In this document: piece by piece, positions 1 to 6,399 of the stretch
Position numbering within the stretch: the first letter of the stretch is position 1
How the letters are laid out: every line of letters starts with the position of its first letter
NCBI GenBank assembly: GCA_021443285.1
Contig: JABUUG010000061.1
Location: 1 to 7,172, forward strand
Origin: Bacteroidaceae bacterium
Lineage (GTDB): Bacteria > Bacteroidota > Bacteroidia > Bacteroidales > Bacteroidaceae
Direction of reading: 5' to 3'
Length of the DNA: 7,172 bases
Notes under the pieces: model-generated
Told to the model about the DNA's origin: nothing
The model's input: only the letters and a program-made list of their open reading frames with translations
Database searches by the model: none
Position numbers and translations under genes: made by a program

Positions 1-222
1 GACGAGCCAGGAATGTATTTCATACCGGCACTCATAGACGATTGGAAATCGCAGCGAAAGTTTGAGGACTTCATAAACTATGACTTGCTGGAGACATACC
101 GCGACTTTGGCGGAATAAGGATAGAGGATGACATCCTCATACAGAAAGACGGCTGCCGCTTCCTCGGCAAAAACAGAATACCTTACCATCCGAAGGACGT
201 TGAGGACTTCATGAATGAATAA
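1..222 (+). CDS. pepP: Xaa-Pro aminopeptidase (M24B family), C-terminal fragment
   Basis: This is the last 73 codons of a gene that begins upstream of the window; the frame is open from base 1 and stops with TAA at 220-222. M24B aminopeptidases use two divalent metal ions (usually Mn) to remove an N-terminal residue that precedes proline, normally in the cytoplasm. Two motifs support the call. Residues 2-4 (Glu-Pro-Gly, followed by MYFIP) match the family's EPG motif, whose Glu is a metal ligand. GGIRIEDD places the last metal-ligand Glu at bases 124-126. The tail, with FLGKNRIPYHPKDVEDFM, resembles Bacteroidota members of the family. The ATG at 13 is internal and is not the start. The catalytic His residues and the N-terminal domain lie outside the window. 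A secreted C1B aminopeptidase follows after 22 nt, so the pair may serve peptide breakdown. A prolidase of the same fold is the main alternative. Confidence 0.88.
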   Translation, partial: DEPGMYFIPALIDDWKSQRKFEDFINYDLLETYRDFGGIRIEDDILIQKDGCRFLGKNRIPYHPKDVEDFMNE

Positions 223-244
223 CAAATAATAAAAACATACAAAA

Positions 245-1450
245 ATGAAAAAACTGTTCACATTAGCCCTTTGCGCCGCAATATCCGCTGGTGCGATGGC
301 TGCAAAGCACAAGAACGAGAAGACAAACCCGAATTCTCCCGTTTTCACCACAATCAAGGAACTTAAAATCTCTCCTGTAAAGAACCAGAACCGCTCAGGA
401 ACCTGCTGGGCATATTCGACGCTGAGCTTCTTCGAGAGTGAAATAATCAAGAGTAGCGGCAAGACATACGACCTCTGCGAGATGTTTGTCGCAAACAAGG
501 ACTATATGGAGCGTGCCATAATAAAGGTGCGTATGCATGGCGATGCACAGTTCTCTCAGGGAGGAGCGGCAGAAGACGTACTTCATGTGTTGAAGACATA
601 CGGTATCTGCCCCGAAAACGCAATGCCTCTGCCAGGAACACTGCAAGGGGACTCTCTTGCAAACTTCAATGAGGTGTTCACCGTTATGGAGCCTTATGTA
701 AATGCCGTTGCGACATCAAAGGCGAAGACCATTTCCAACCAGTGGAAGGCTGGACTGCAGGGAATCCTTGACGCATATCTCGGCAAGTGTCCAGAGTCGT
801 TCACATATGAGGGTAAGACATACACCCCACAGTCATTCTGCGAAAGCCTCGGTCTTAATCTGGATGACTATGTTTCCATAACATCATACACACACCATCC
901 GTTCTATACAGCTTTCCCCGTAGAGGTTCAGGATAACTGGCGTCAGGGCATGAGCTACAATGTGCCTGTTGACGAAATGATGGCTATCATAGACAACGCT
1001 CTTGAAAATGGTTACACCATAGCATGGGGCGGCGATGTGTCAGAAGAAGGCTTCACACGCGACGGTCTGGCAATGGCTGTAGATGTGAAAGGCGCGCGCG
1101 ACCTGACCGGCAGCGACCAGGCACGCTGGCTGAACATGAAGGCAGCAGAGAAGAAGAATGTGTTTGATTCTCTCGGCGTGAAGATACCAGAGGTGGTGCC
1201 TACACAGGAGATGCGTCAGAACGCTTTTGACAGCTGGCAGCTCACTGACGACCACGGTATGCACATCTACGGAGTGGCAAAAGACCAGTTCGGCAAGGAA
1301 TACTACATGGTGAAGAACTCCTGGGGAGAGACCGGAAAATACAAGGGTACATGGTATATGTCGAAGGCGTTCATAAAGCTCAACACCATGGACTTCATGA
1401 TTAATAAGAACGCCATTCCAAAGGATATCCGCAAGAAACTCGGAATCTGA
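245..1450 (+). CDS. pepC: Secreted C1B cysteine aminopeptidase (PepC / bleomycin hydrolase family)
   Basis: The 401-residue protein belongs to the papain-fold C1B family, thiol aminopeptidases that trim residues from peptide N termini. The catalytic set is complete: oxyanion-hole Gln48 and nucleophile Cys54 in KNQNRSGTCWAYS, His337 in DDHGMHIYG (aligned with the family's H-A-M), and Asn358 in VKNSWG. The long Cys-to-His spacing (283 residues) is typical of C1B and much larger than in papain itself. Residues 1 to about 20 form a signal peptide (MKKLF, a hydrophobic Ala-rich core, then AGAMA), so the enzyme is exported, whereas classical PepC is cytosolic. Cys10 is not in a good lipobox. Only 43 residues follow Asn358, which suggests a shortened C-terminal arm. 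I see no type IX sorting domain at the C terminus, so release into the periplasm is more likely than T9SS export. The ATG at 245 is chosen because it gives the signal peptide. The exact substrate is unknown. Confidence 0.9.
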   Translation: MKKLFTLALCAAISAGAMAAKHKNEKTNPNSPVFTTIKELKISPVKNQNRSGTCWAYSTLSFFESEIIKSSGKTYDLCEMFVANKDYMERAIIKVRMHGDAQFSQGGAAEDVLHVLKTYGICPENAMPLPGTLQGDSLANFNEVFTVMEPYVNAVATSKAKTISNQWKAGLQGILDAYLGKCPESFTYEGKTYTPQSFCESLGLNLDDYVSITSYTHHPFYTAFPVEVQDNWRQGMSYNVPVDEMMAIIDNALENGYTIAWGGDVSEEGFTRDGLAMAVDVKGARDLTGSDQARWLNMKAAEKKNVFDSLGVKIPEVVPTQEMRQNAFDSWQLTDDHGMHIYGVAKDQFGKEYYMVKNSWGETGKYKGTWYMSKAFIKLNTMDFMINKNAIPKDIRKKLGI

Positions 1451-1482
1451 AACACACTTCAAACTCAAAACATTTAAAAACA

Positions 1483-3201
1483 GTGCACTACTCCTGGCAA
1501 TTTGACACTCCAAACGCGGAGAGAATGGCAGCGGCAACAGCTTTGGCGCATAAACTGAACATTGCGCCAATACTTGCTGATATTCTCATAAAACGCGGAA
1601 TAGAGGATGAAACCGCCGCGAACAAGTTCTTCCGTCCGCAGCTGACCGACCTTTATGACCCATTCATCATGAAGGATATGGACATCGCTGTCGACAGGCT
1701 GAACGAGGCGATGGGCAGGAAGGAGCGCATTCTTGTTTACGGTGACTATGATGTGGACGGGGTAACATCGGTTACTCTCGTGTATAAATTCCTGAACCAG
1801 TATTATTCCAATATCGACTACTACATACCAGACCGATATGATGAGGGATACGGCATAAGCAAGCGAGGCATAGACTACGCCAAGGATACAGGTGTAACCC
1901 TGATTATCGTTCTCGATTCTGGTATAAAGGCCATTGAGCAGATAGCATACGCAAAGTCGCTCGGTATAGACTTTATAGTGTGCGACCACCATGAGCCTGA
2001 CGAGAAGGAGCGGCCTGATGCTGTCGCAATACTTGACCCCAAACAAAGGGACTGCGCATATCCGTTCAAGGAACTGTGCGGATGTGGTGTGGGCTTCAAG
2101 TTCATGCAGGCGTTTGCCTTGAGCAACATGATTCCTTTCTCCAAACTCATTCCCATGCTTGACTTGTGCGCAATGAGCATTGCCGCCGACCTTGTGGCGG
2201 TGAATGAGGAGAACAGGATTCTTGCATATCACGGACTAAAGCAGATAAACAAGAATCCAAGTGTTGGTCTGAGGGCATTGATTGAAGTCTGCGGACTGAG
2301 CAACAGGGAGATTACCATGAGCGACATAGTGTTCAAGATAGCTCCACGCATCAATGCAAGCGGCCGTATGGAAAATGGAAGGGAGAGCGTTGACCTGCTT
2401 GTAGAAAAGGACTACAGTCTGGCGTTAGAGATTGCCAAGAACATAAATGAGTACAACGAACAGCGAAGGGACATCGACAAGCAGATGACCGAAGAGGCGA
2501 ACATCATCATTGAAATGATTGAATCGCAGGAACAGCACTCCAGCATTGTCTTGTATGACGAAGGATGGAAGAAGGGCATAATCGGAATTGTGGCATCAAG
2601 GGTAACCGAAATGTACTACAAGCCGACCATTGTCCTTACGCGCGACGGAGACTACGCAGTGGGCTCTGCCCGCAGTGTTACAGGCTTCGACATCTACTCG
2701 GCAGTGAAAAGCTGCAGCGACCTCTTTGTGAACTTCGGCGGACATACCTGTGCAGCGGGCATGACCCTACGCTGGCAGAACCTCAACGATTTCAGAATAC
2801 GCTTCCAGAAATACGTGGACGACCATATAGACACCGTAATGACAGATCCTCCCCTGACGATAGATGCAGAATTGAAATTCAGTGATATAGACAAGAAGTT
2901 TTGTTCAGACTTGAAGAAATTTGCCCCCTTCGGACCGCAAAACCAGAAGCCCGTGTTCTGTACTCACAGGGTAATGGACTACGGGACAAGCCGGGTTGTT
3001 GGCAGAAATCAGGAACACATCAAGTTGGAACTGATAGACCTGAAGTCGCCAATCGTGATGAACGGTATCGCATTCGGACAAAGCGAAGCTGCAAAATATA
3101 TCAAATCTAAGCACGCCTTCGACATTGTATACACCATTGAGGACAATCACTACAAGCATTCTCCACAGTTACAAATAGAAGATATAAAGGAAGTGGAATG
3201 A
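1483..3201 (+). CDS. recJ: Single-stranded-DNA-specific 5'-3' exonuclease RecJ
   Basis: RecJ degrades single-stranded DNA 5' to 3' in the cytoplasm. It acts in RecF-pathway recombination, mismatch repair and processing of stalled forks, using Mn or Mg. The 572-residue length matches the family (about 570-580). DHH-domain motifs are intact: DYDVDG at residues 88-93, DSG at 145-147, CDHHE at 167-171 and LDP at 184-186. The linker RINASGRM lies at 289-296. The DHHA1 motif FGGHTCAAGM is at 418-427, and about 120 further residues match the expected OB-fold region (LKKFAPFGPQNQKPVF near its start). The start is GTG at 1483; no ATG lies upstream in frame before the preceding gene ends. The first in-frame ATG (codon 15) would remove conserved-looking N-terminal sequence (HYSWQF). 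The gene follows pepC by 32 nt and overlaps porV by 4 nt (ATGA), which suggests translational coupling. Confidence 0.97.
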   Translation: MHYSWQFDTPNAERMAAATALAHKLNIAPILADILIKRGIEDETAANKFFRPQLTDLYDPFIMKDMDIAVDRLNEAMGRKERILVYGDYDVDGVTSVTLVYKFLNQYYSNIDYYIPDRYDEGYGISKRGIDYAKDTGVTLIIVLDSGIKAIEQIAYAKSLGIDFIVCDHHEPDEKERPDAVAILDPKQRDCAYPFKELCGCGVGFKFMQAFALSNMIPFSKLIPMLDLCAMSIAADLVAVNEENRILAYHGLKQINKNPSVGLRALIEVCGLSNREITMSDIVFKIAPRINASGRMENGRESVDLLVEKDYSLALEIAKNINEYNEQRRDIDKQMTEEANIIIEMIESQEQHSSIVLYDEGWKKGIIGIVASRVTEMYYKPTIVLTRDGDYAVGSARSVTGFDIYSAVKSCSDLFVNFGGHTCAAGMTLRWQNLNDFRIRFQKYVDDHIDTVMTDPPLTIDAELKFSDIDKKFCSDLKKFAPFGPQNQKPVFCTHRVMDYGTSRVVGRNQEHIKLELIDLKSPIVMNGIAFGQSEAAKYIKSKHAFDIVYTIEDNHYKHSPQLQIEDIKEVE

Positions 3202-4388
3202 AAGTTTCTAAAACCACAATAGTTATTCTGGTACTTATATCTTGCGCCAGCTTGCACTTAAAGGCGCAAGATAAGAAAGAGGATATATTCAATCCGATAA
3301 ACCATTCTGTTACATCGCAGATGATAGCTCCTGACGCAAGAGCTGCGGGTATGGCTGACATTGGTGCTGCGACAGACCCAGACATAAACTCTCAGTATTG
3401 GAATCCTGCAAAGTACCCGTTTGCCATCAGTAAGGCAGGAGTTGCAATAAACTACACTCCATGGCTGAGACAGATTGTGAGCGATATGGACTTGGCAACA
3501 GCTGCCGGCTACTACCGCATAGGCGACTACAGTGCAGTGTCTGCATCGTTGCGTTATTTCTCGTTGGGTGAGGTTATTGCATCGGACTATACCATAAAGC
3601 CATATGAGATGTCTATTGATGCAGCCTACTCTCTCATGCTCAGCGAAAAGTTTTCGCTGGGTGCTGCTGTGAGGTGGATACATTCAAACCTGACATACGA
3701 CTATTCTAATGACACTTCACCGGGCAATGCCTTTGCGGCGGACATTGCATGCTATTACAACAAATATTTTAACATCGGAAACCGTGAGTGTCAGTTCGCA
3801 TTTGGTGTGAACATAAGCAATGTGGGCAGCAAGATTCGTTTCGGTGGCTCGGACTATAGCGAATTCATCCCCGCCAATCTCCGCATCGGTTTTAATTTCA
3901 TGCTGCCGATTGACCAGTACAACCGCCTATCTTTTTCTTTCGATGCCAACAAACTGCTCGTCCCTACGATGCCGACTGACGACCAGTGCCGTGAGGCTCT
4001 GGGTATAGAAGCCGACCAGCCTGTACCTTGGTATAACCAGTACCGTATAGACAACTATTACGAACTGTCGTCCATTGGAGGCATTTTCCGCAGTTTCGGT
4101 GATGCTCCCGGAGGCTTCAAGGAAGAGTTGCAGGAGATATATTTCAGTGTGGGTGCGGAGTATGTATATAATGACCGCTTTTCTGTACGTGCAGGCTACC
4201 ACCACGAGTCGGAAAACAAGGGAAACAGAAAGTATTTCACGGTCGGGGCCGGTTTTAAGCTGAGTGCTTTCTCGCTTGACTGCGGATATCTTATCTCAAC
4301 GACAAAGTCCAATCCTCTCGACCAAACATTGCGATTCACTCTGGGATTTGATATTGACGGTATCAAAGATTTGTTCCATCGCAGATAG
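3198..4388 (+). CDS. porV: Type IX secretion system outer-membrane protein PorV (LptO)
   Basis: PorV is a FadL-like outer-membrane beta-barrel of the Bacteroidota type IX secretion system. By family knowledge it collects cargo from the Sov/SprA translocon and delivers it to the surface attachment complex with PorU. The 396-residue length fits (about 390). The N-terminal signature is clear: NPINHSV at residues 32-38, IAPDARAAGMADIG at 43-56, and NSQYWNPAKYPF at 64-75. The rest alternates in the manner of barrel strands, for example EIYFSVGAEYVYNDRFSVRAGYH, which ends in a typical outer-membrane hairpin. The signal peptide probably ends at Ala23 (LKA|Q), but LISC at 13-16 also fits a lipobox. 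The ATG lies inside the recJ stop region (ATGA). porU is not adjacent; ispF follows 46 nt downstream. The related barrel PorQ is the main alternative, but the NSQYWNPAKY stretch favours PorV. Confidence 0.9.
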   Translation: MKVSKTTIVILVLISCASLHLKAQDKKEDIFNPINHSVTSQMIAPDARAAGMADIGAATDPDINSQYWNPAKYPFAISKAGVAINYTPWLRQIVSDMDLATAAGYYRIGDYSAVSASLRYFSLGEVIASDYTIKPYEMSIDAAYSLMLSEKFSLGAAVRWIHSNLTYDYSNDTSPGNAFAADIACYYNKYFNIGNRECQFAFGVNISNVGSKIRFGGSDYSEFIPANLRIGFNFMLPIDQYNRLSFSFDANKLLVPTMPTDDQCREALGIEADQPVPWYNQYRIDNYYELSSIGGIFRSFGDAPGGFKEELQEIYFSVGAEYVYNDRFSVRAGYHHESENKGNRKYFTVGAGFKLSAFSLDCGYLISTTKSNPLDQTLRFTLGFDIDGIKDLFHRR

Positions 4389-4434
4389 TTTTAAGTTCCT
4401 GAATTAAAAGAAAGTATTTGAAATTCAAGTAACT

Positions 4435-4923
4435 ATGATTAAAGTTGGGTTTGGATATGATGTCCATCAGCTTGTGGAAGGGCGTGAATTGTGGCTTGGC
4501 GGAATAAAAATAGACCACACCCTTGGTCTGCTTGGTCATAGCGATGCGGATGTACTGCTTCATGCCATCTGCGACTCTCTGCTCGGAGCCGCCAATATGA
4601 GGGACATAGGCTATCACTTTCCTGACACTGCGGAGGAAACGGACGGCATCGACAGCAAGATACTGTTGAGAAAGACAGTGGAACTCATTGCGACAAAGGG
4701 ATATAAAGTGGGGAACATTGATGCTACGGTATGCGCTGAGCGGCCTAAACTGAATCCCCATATTCCGGAAATGTGCAGATGTATAGCTGACGTTATAGGT
4801 ACAGATATCGACAATATCTCAATAAAAGCCACAACAACAGAAAAGCTTGGTTTCACGGGCAGACAGGAAGGTATTTCCGCATACGCAGTGAGCCTTATAG
4901 AAAAGGGAGGATCCATGAGCTGA
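4435..4923 (+). CDS. ispF: 2-C-methyl-D-erythritol 2,4-cyclodiphosphate synthase IspF
   Basis: IspF catalyses the fifth step of the MEP isoprenoid pathway. It converts CDP-methylerythritol 2-phosphate to the 2,4-cyclodiphosphate with release of CMP. It works in the cytoplasm as a trimer with Zn and Mg. The 162-residue length is normal. The zinc ligands are present: Asp9 and His11 in GYDVH and His43 in DADVLLHA. GHSDAD lies at 34-39, the substrate segment FPDT at 62-65, and the nucleotide-binding signature KATTTEKLGFTGR at 131-143. ATG at 4435 gives the canonical MIKVGFGYDVH start. The last codons (GGSMS) are a slightly extended tail. The gene sits 46 nt after porV and 40 nt before dacB. From memory, ispF also follows porV in Porphyromonas gingivalis, so the pairing may be old. 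The enzyme has no functional link to secretion that I know of. Confidence 0.98.
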   Translation: MIKVGFGYDVHQLVEGRELWLGGIKIDHTLGLLGHSDADVLLHAICDSLLGAANMRDIGYHFPDTAEETDGIDSKILLRKTVELIATKGYKVGNIDATVCAERPKLNPHIPEMCRCIADVIGTDIDNISIKATTTEKLGFTGRQEGISAYAVSLIEKGGSMS

Positions 4924-4963
4924 CACTCACGATGCAGGGGCTTTTTTTACGTTACTGATTTTT

Positions 4964-6325
4964 ATGCTGAAACTACATATCATTATTTCCGCATTTGTAG
5001 GCGTTCTGCTTATGCCACTGGGTCTTCATGCACAAGAGAGCAAGACACAGTGGTTTCTTTTGGATGAGGGTGGATTTGTGGCAGACTCTGCGCGCGAGGG
5101 TGTTGTCCTGTCATGGCCTGAGACTCTCAGCGCAAGGCTTGACGAACTGATAGAGGGCTGTTCAGTGGTTGCTTCATCTCAATTTGGTATAGAGGTGTTT
5201 GATTTGACTACGGAGAGCATCGTGTATCAGAAAAATGAGCGTCAGCGTTTCCGCCCTGCCAGTACGATGAAGGTTTTTACGGGGACGGCGGCTTTGTCTG
5301 TTATGGAAGAAAGCTACCCGTTCGTTACGAAGATTGGTTATACGGGGCAGCCACAGGATAATGAATGGCGGATACGACAGTACAGGATAGAAACAATATC
5401 TGACAGTGATACGGTGCGGAAAGAGGTGGCGGAACTGGAGCCTATAGTGAAGAGGTCGAGGGTGCTTTACGGCAATATTTGTGTGAAGGGGAGTATGGAT
5501 CCGATGTTTTCGGAGAGCGATGTTCGGAGGTTTGCGGATGCTGTAAGGGGACTGGGCGTGGATACTATCTACGGTGGTCTTGTGCTTGACTTGTCGCTTA
5601 AGGACACTTTAGCATACGGTGAGGGCTGGTGTTGGGACGATGTCAATCCTGTACTTACACCTCTTCTTGTGGACAAGAAGGATGTTTTTGCCTCGCATTT
5701 CCTCAAATACATAAAACAGGCAGGTATAGTGATTACGGGTTCTACGACAAAGAACGACTATCCGGTAAATACGACAGACTTGGCAGAATGTCGTCATGAA
5801 CTGAGGGATATTCTGACACGCACTATGAAGAATAGTGATAATGCATACGCTGAATGTATTTTTTACAAGTTGGGAGCGGAGGTTTCAAAGCAGAAGGGTG
5901 TCTCGGCAAAGAGTTCTCGTGAGGCTGTGAACAGGATAATAAAGCGTGTTGGGCGCAATCCCGAAGACTATTACATTGCTGACGGAAGCGGTCTTTCTCT
6001 GTACAACTATCTTAGTCCTGAGGTGGAGATTGATGTGTTGAGATACGCCTTCCGCCGTCCTTTCATATTCAACACGCTGTATGAGAAATTGCCTGTGGCT
6101 GGTGTTGATGGAACGCTAAGAGGCCGTATGAAAGGCAGTAGCGCGCAGTATAACGTTCATGCAAAAACAGGAACTCTTTCGGGGGTAAGCACGCTTGCGG
6201 GCTATTGCAGGGCCCCCAACGGTCACTGGCTTTGCTTTGCCATAATGAGCAACGGGCTTAAGAATTCTGCGCAGGGAAAGTCTTTGCAGGATAGGATTTG
6301 TACGGCGATGTGTTCGATAGAGTAA
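4964..6325 (+). CDS. dacB: D-alanyl-D-alanine carboxypeptidase/endopeptidase (PBP4, S13 family)
   Basis: S13 enzymes trim the terminal D-Ala from peptidoglycan stem peptides and cut peptide cross-links in the periplasm. All three penicillin-binding motifs are present: SxxK as Ser100-Thr-Met-Lys103 (nucleophile Ser100), SxN as Ser291-Asp-Asn293 in MKNSDNAYAE, and KTG as Lys401-Thr-Gly403 in HAKTGTLSGVSTLAGY. GSMDPMFSESD and the GWCWDD segment are typical of PBP4. Residues 1-23 form a signal peptide (hydrophobic IIISAFVGVLL, cleavage LHA|Q). The 187 residues between SxxK and SxN make up the inserted domains that mark PBP4; the insert is somewhat shorter than in E. coli PBP4 (about 240 residues, from memory). 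The first ATG in the open frame is at 4964. The coding strand is markedly richer in G than the upstream genes. Neighbours are ispF (40 nt) and truA (74 nt), with no obvious shared function. Confidence 0.95.
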   Translation: MLKLHIIISAFVGVLLMPLGLHAQESKTQWFLLDEGGFVADSAREGVVLSWPETLSARLDELIEGCSVVASSQFGIEVFDLTTESIVYQKNERQRFRPASTMKVFTGTAALSVMEESYPFVTKIGYTGQPQDNEWRIRQYRIETISDSDTVRKEVAELEPIVKRSRVLYGNICVKGSMDPMFSESDVRRFADAVRGLGVDTIYGGLVLDLSLKDTLAYGEGWCWDDVNPVLTPLLVDKKDVFASHFLKYIKQAGIVITGSTTKNDYPVNTTDLAECRHELRDILTRTMKNSDNAYAECIFYKLGAEVSKQKGVSAKSSREAVNRIIKRVGRNPEDYYIADGSGLSLYNYLSPEVEIDVLRYAFRRPFIFNTLYEKLPVAGVDGTLRGRMKGSSAQYNVHAKTGTLSGVSTLAGYCRAPNGHWLCFAIMSNGLKNSAQGKSLQDRICTAMCSIE

Positions 6326-6334
6326 TGGTTGTGA

Positions 6335-6354
6335 TTCGGAGCTGACGCTTCGAA
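6335..6354 (+). other. 8-bp hairpin in the dacB-truA gap
   Basis: TTCGGAGC (6335-6342) pairs with GCTTCGAA (6347-6354) around a TGAC loop. There are eight consecutive pairs, one of them a G-T wobble. It begins 9 nt after the dacB stop. No T-run follows it directly, so by itself it is not a standard intrinsic terminator. It could protect the 3' end of the upstream message or pause transcription ahead of the second hairpin. The pairing is seen in the sequence; the role is inferred. Confidence 0.4.
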
Positions 6355-6366
6355 CGCGGTGGTCAT

Positions 6367-6384
6367 GCGGTGCAGCCGCTTTTG
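6367..6384 (+). terminator. Weak intrinsic terminator candidate between dacB and truA
   Basis: GCGGT (6367-6371) can pair with GCCGC (6375-6379) around a three-base loop, with four G-C pairs and one T-G wobble. TTTTGTTGT follows from 6380. The shape is that of a rho-independent terminator, but the stem is short and the T-tract is interrupted after four bases. It lies 13 nt downstream of a longer hairpin and ends 16 nt before the truA start. It may cause partial termination after dacB. It could equally be chance pairing in a GC-rich patch. Confidence 0.25.
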
Positions 6385-6399
6385 TTGTAGATAGGGTAT

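Noticed and set aside
245..1450. The PepC-like protein as cargo of the type IX system because porV is nearby.
   Set aside because: The last 80 residues carry the catalytic Asn region and end in IRKKLGI, leaving no room for a type IX C-terminal sorting domain.
1040..1570. A 176-codon minus-strand open frame spanning the end of pepC and the start of recJ.
   Set aside because: The translation is rich in Cys, His and Leu without any domain pattern, and it is fully explained by codon use of the genes on the + strand.
1474..2232. A 252-codon open frame on the minus strand opposite recJ.
   Set aside because: It lies wholly antisense to a well-supported recJ with intact DHH motifs, its translation shows no recognisable motif, and it crosses the pepC-recJ gap. 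It is a shadow frame.
4400..4427. TGAATT and AATTCA inverted repeat in the porV-ispF gap, and a TATTTG resembling the Bacteroidota -7 box.
   Set aside because: The six A/T-rich pairs are spread over a 16-nt loop, and the -7 match lacks one base of TAnnTTTG with no -33 TTG at proper spacing. This is not enough to call a promoter or operator.
4904..4917. A strong Shine-Dalgarno-like AGGGAGGA just before an ATG at 4915.
   Set aside because: The ATG is followed by one codon and a stop and is the in-frame end of ispF. Bacteroidota rarely rely on such motifs, so it is coincidental.
4917..4950. A T7 tract after ispF that could mark an intrinsic terminator.
   Set aside because: The bases before it form only a 4-bp stem (TGAG/CTCA) well short of the T-run, and no stable stem abuts the tract.
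4932..4958. An 8-codon frame (MQGLFLRY) ending 5 nt before the dacB start, a possible leader peptide.
   Set aside because: It is too short to tell from chance, and there is no run of regulatory codons or attenuator-like pairing around it.
4917..6346. The 8-mer GAGCTGAC occurs just after ispF (4917-4924) and just after dacB (6339-6346), as if flanking dacB.
   Set aside because: Shared 8-mers are expected by chance at this length, the surrounding bases do not match, and nothing else suggests insertion ends or attachment sites.
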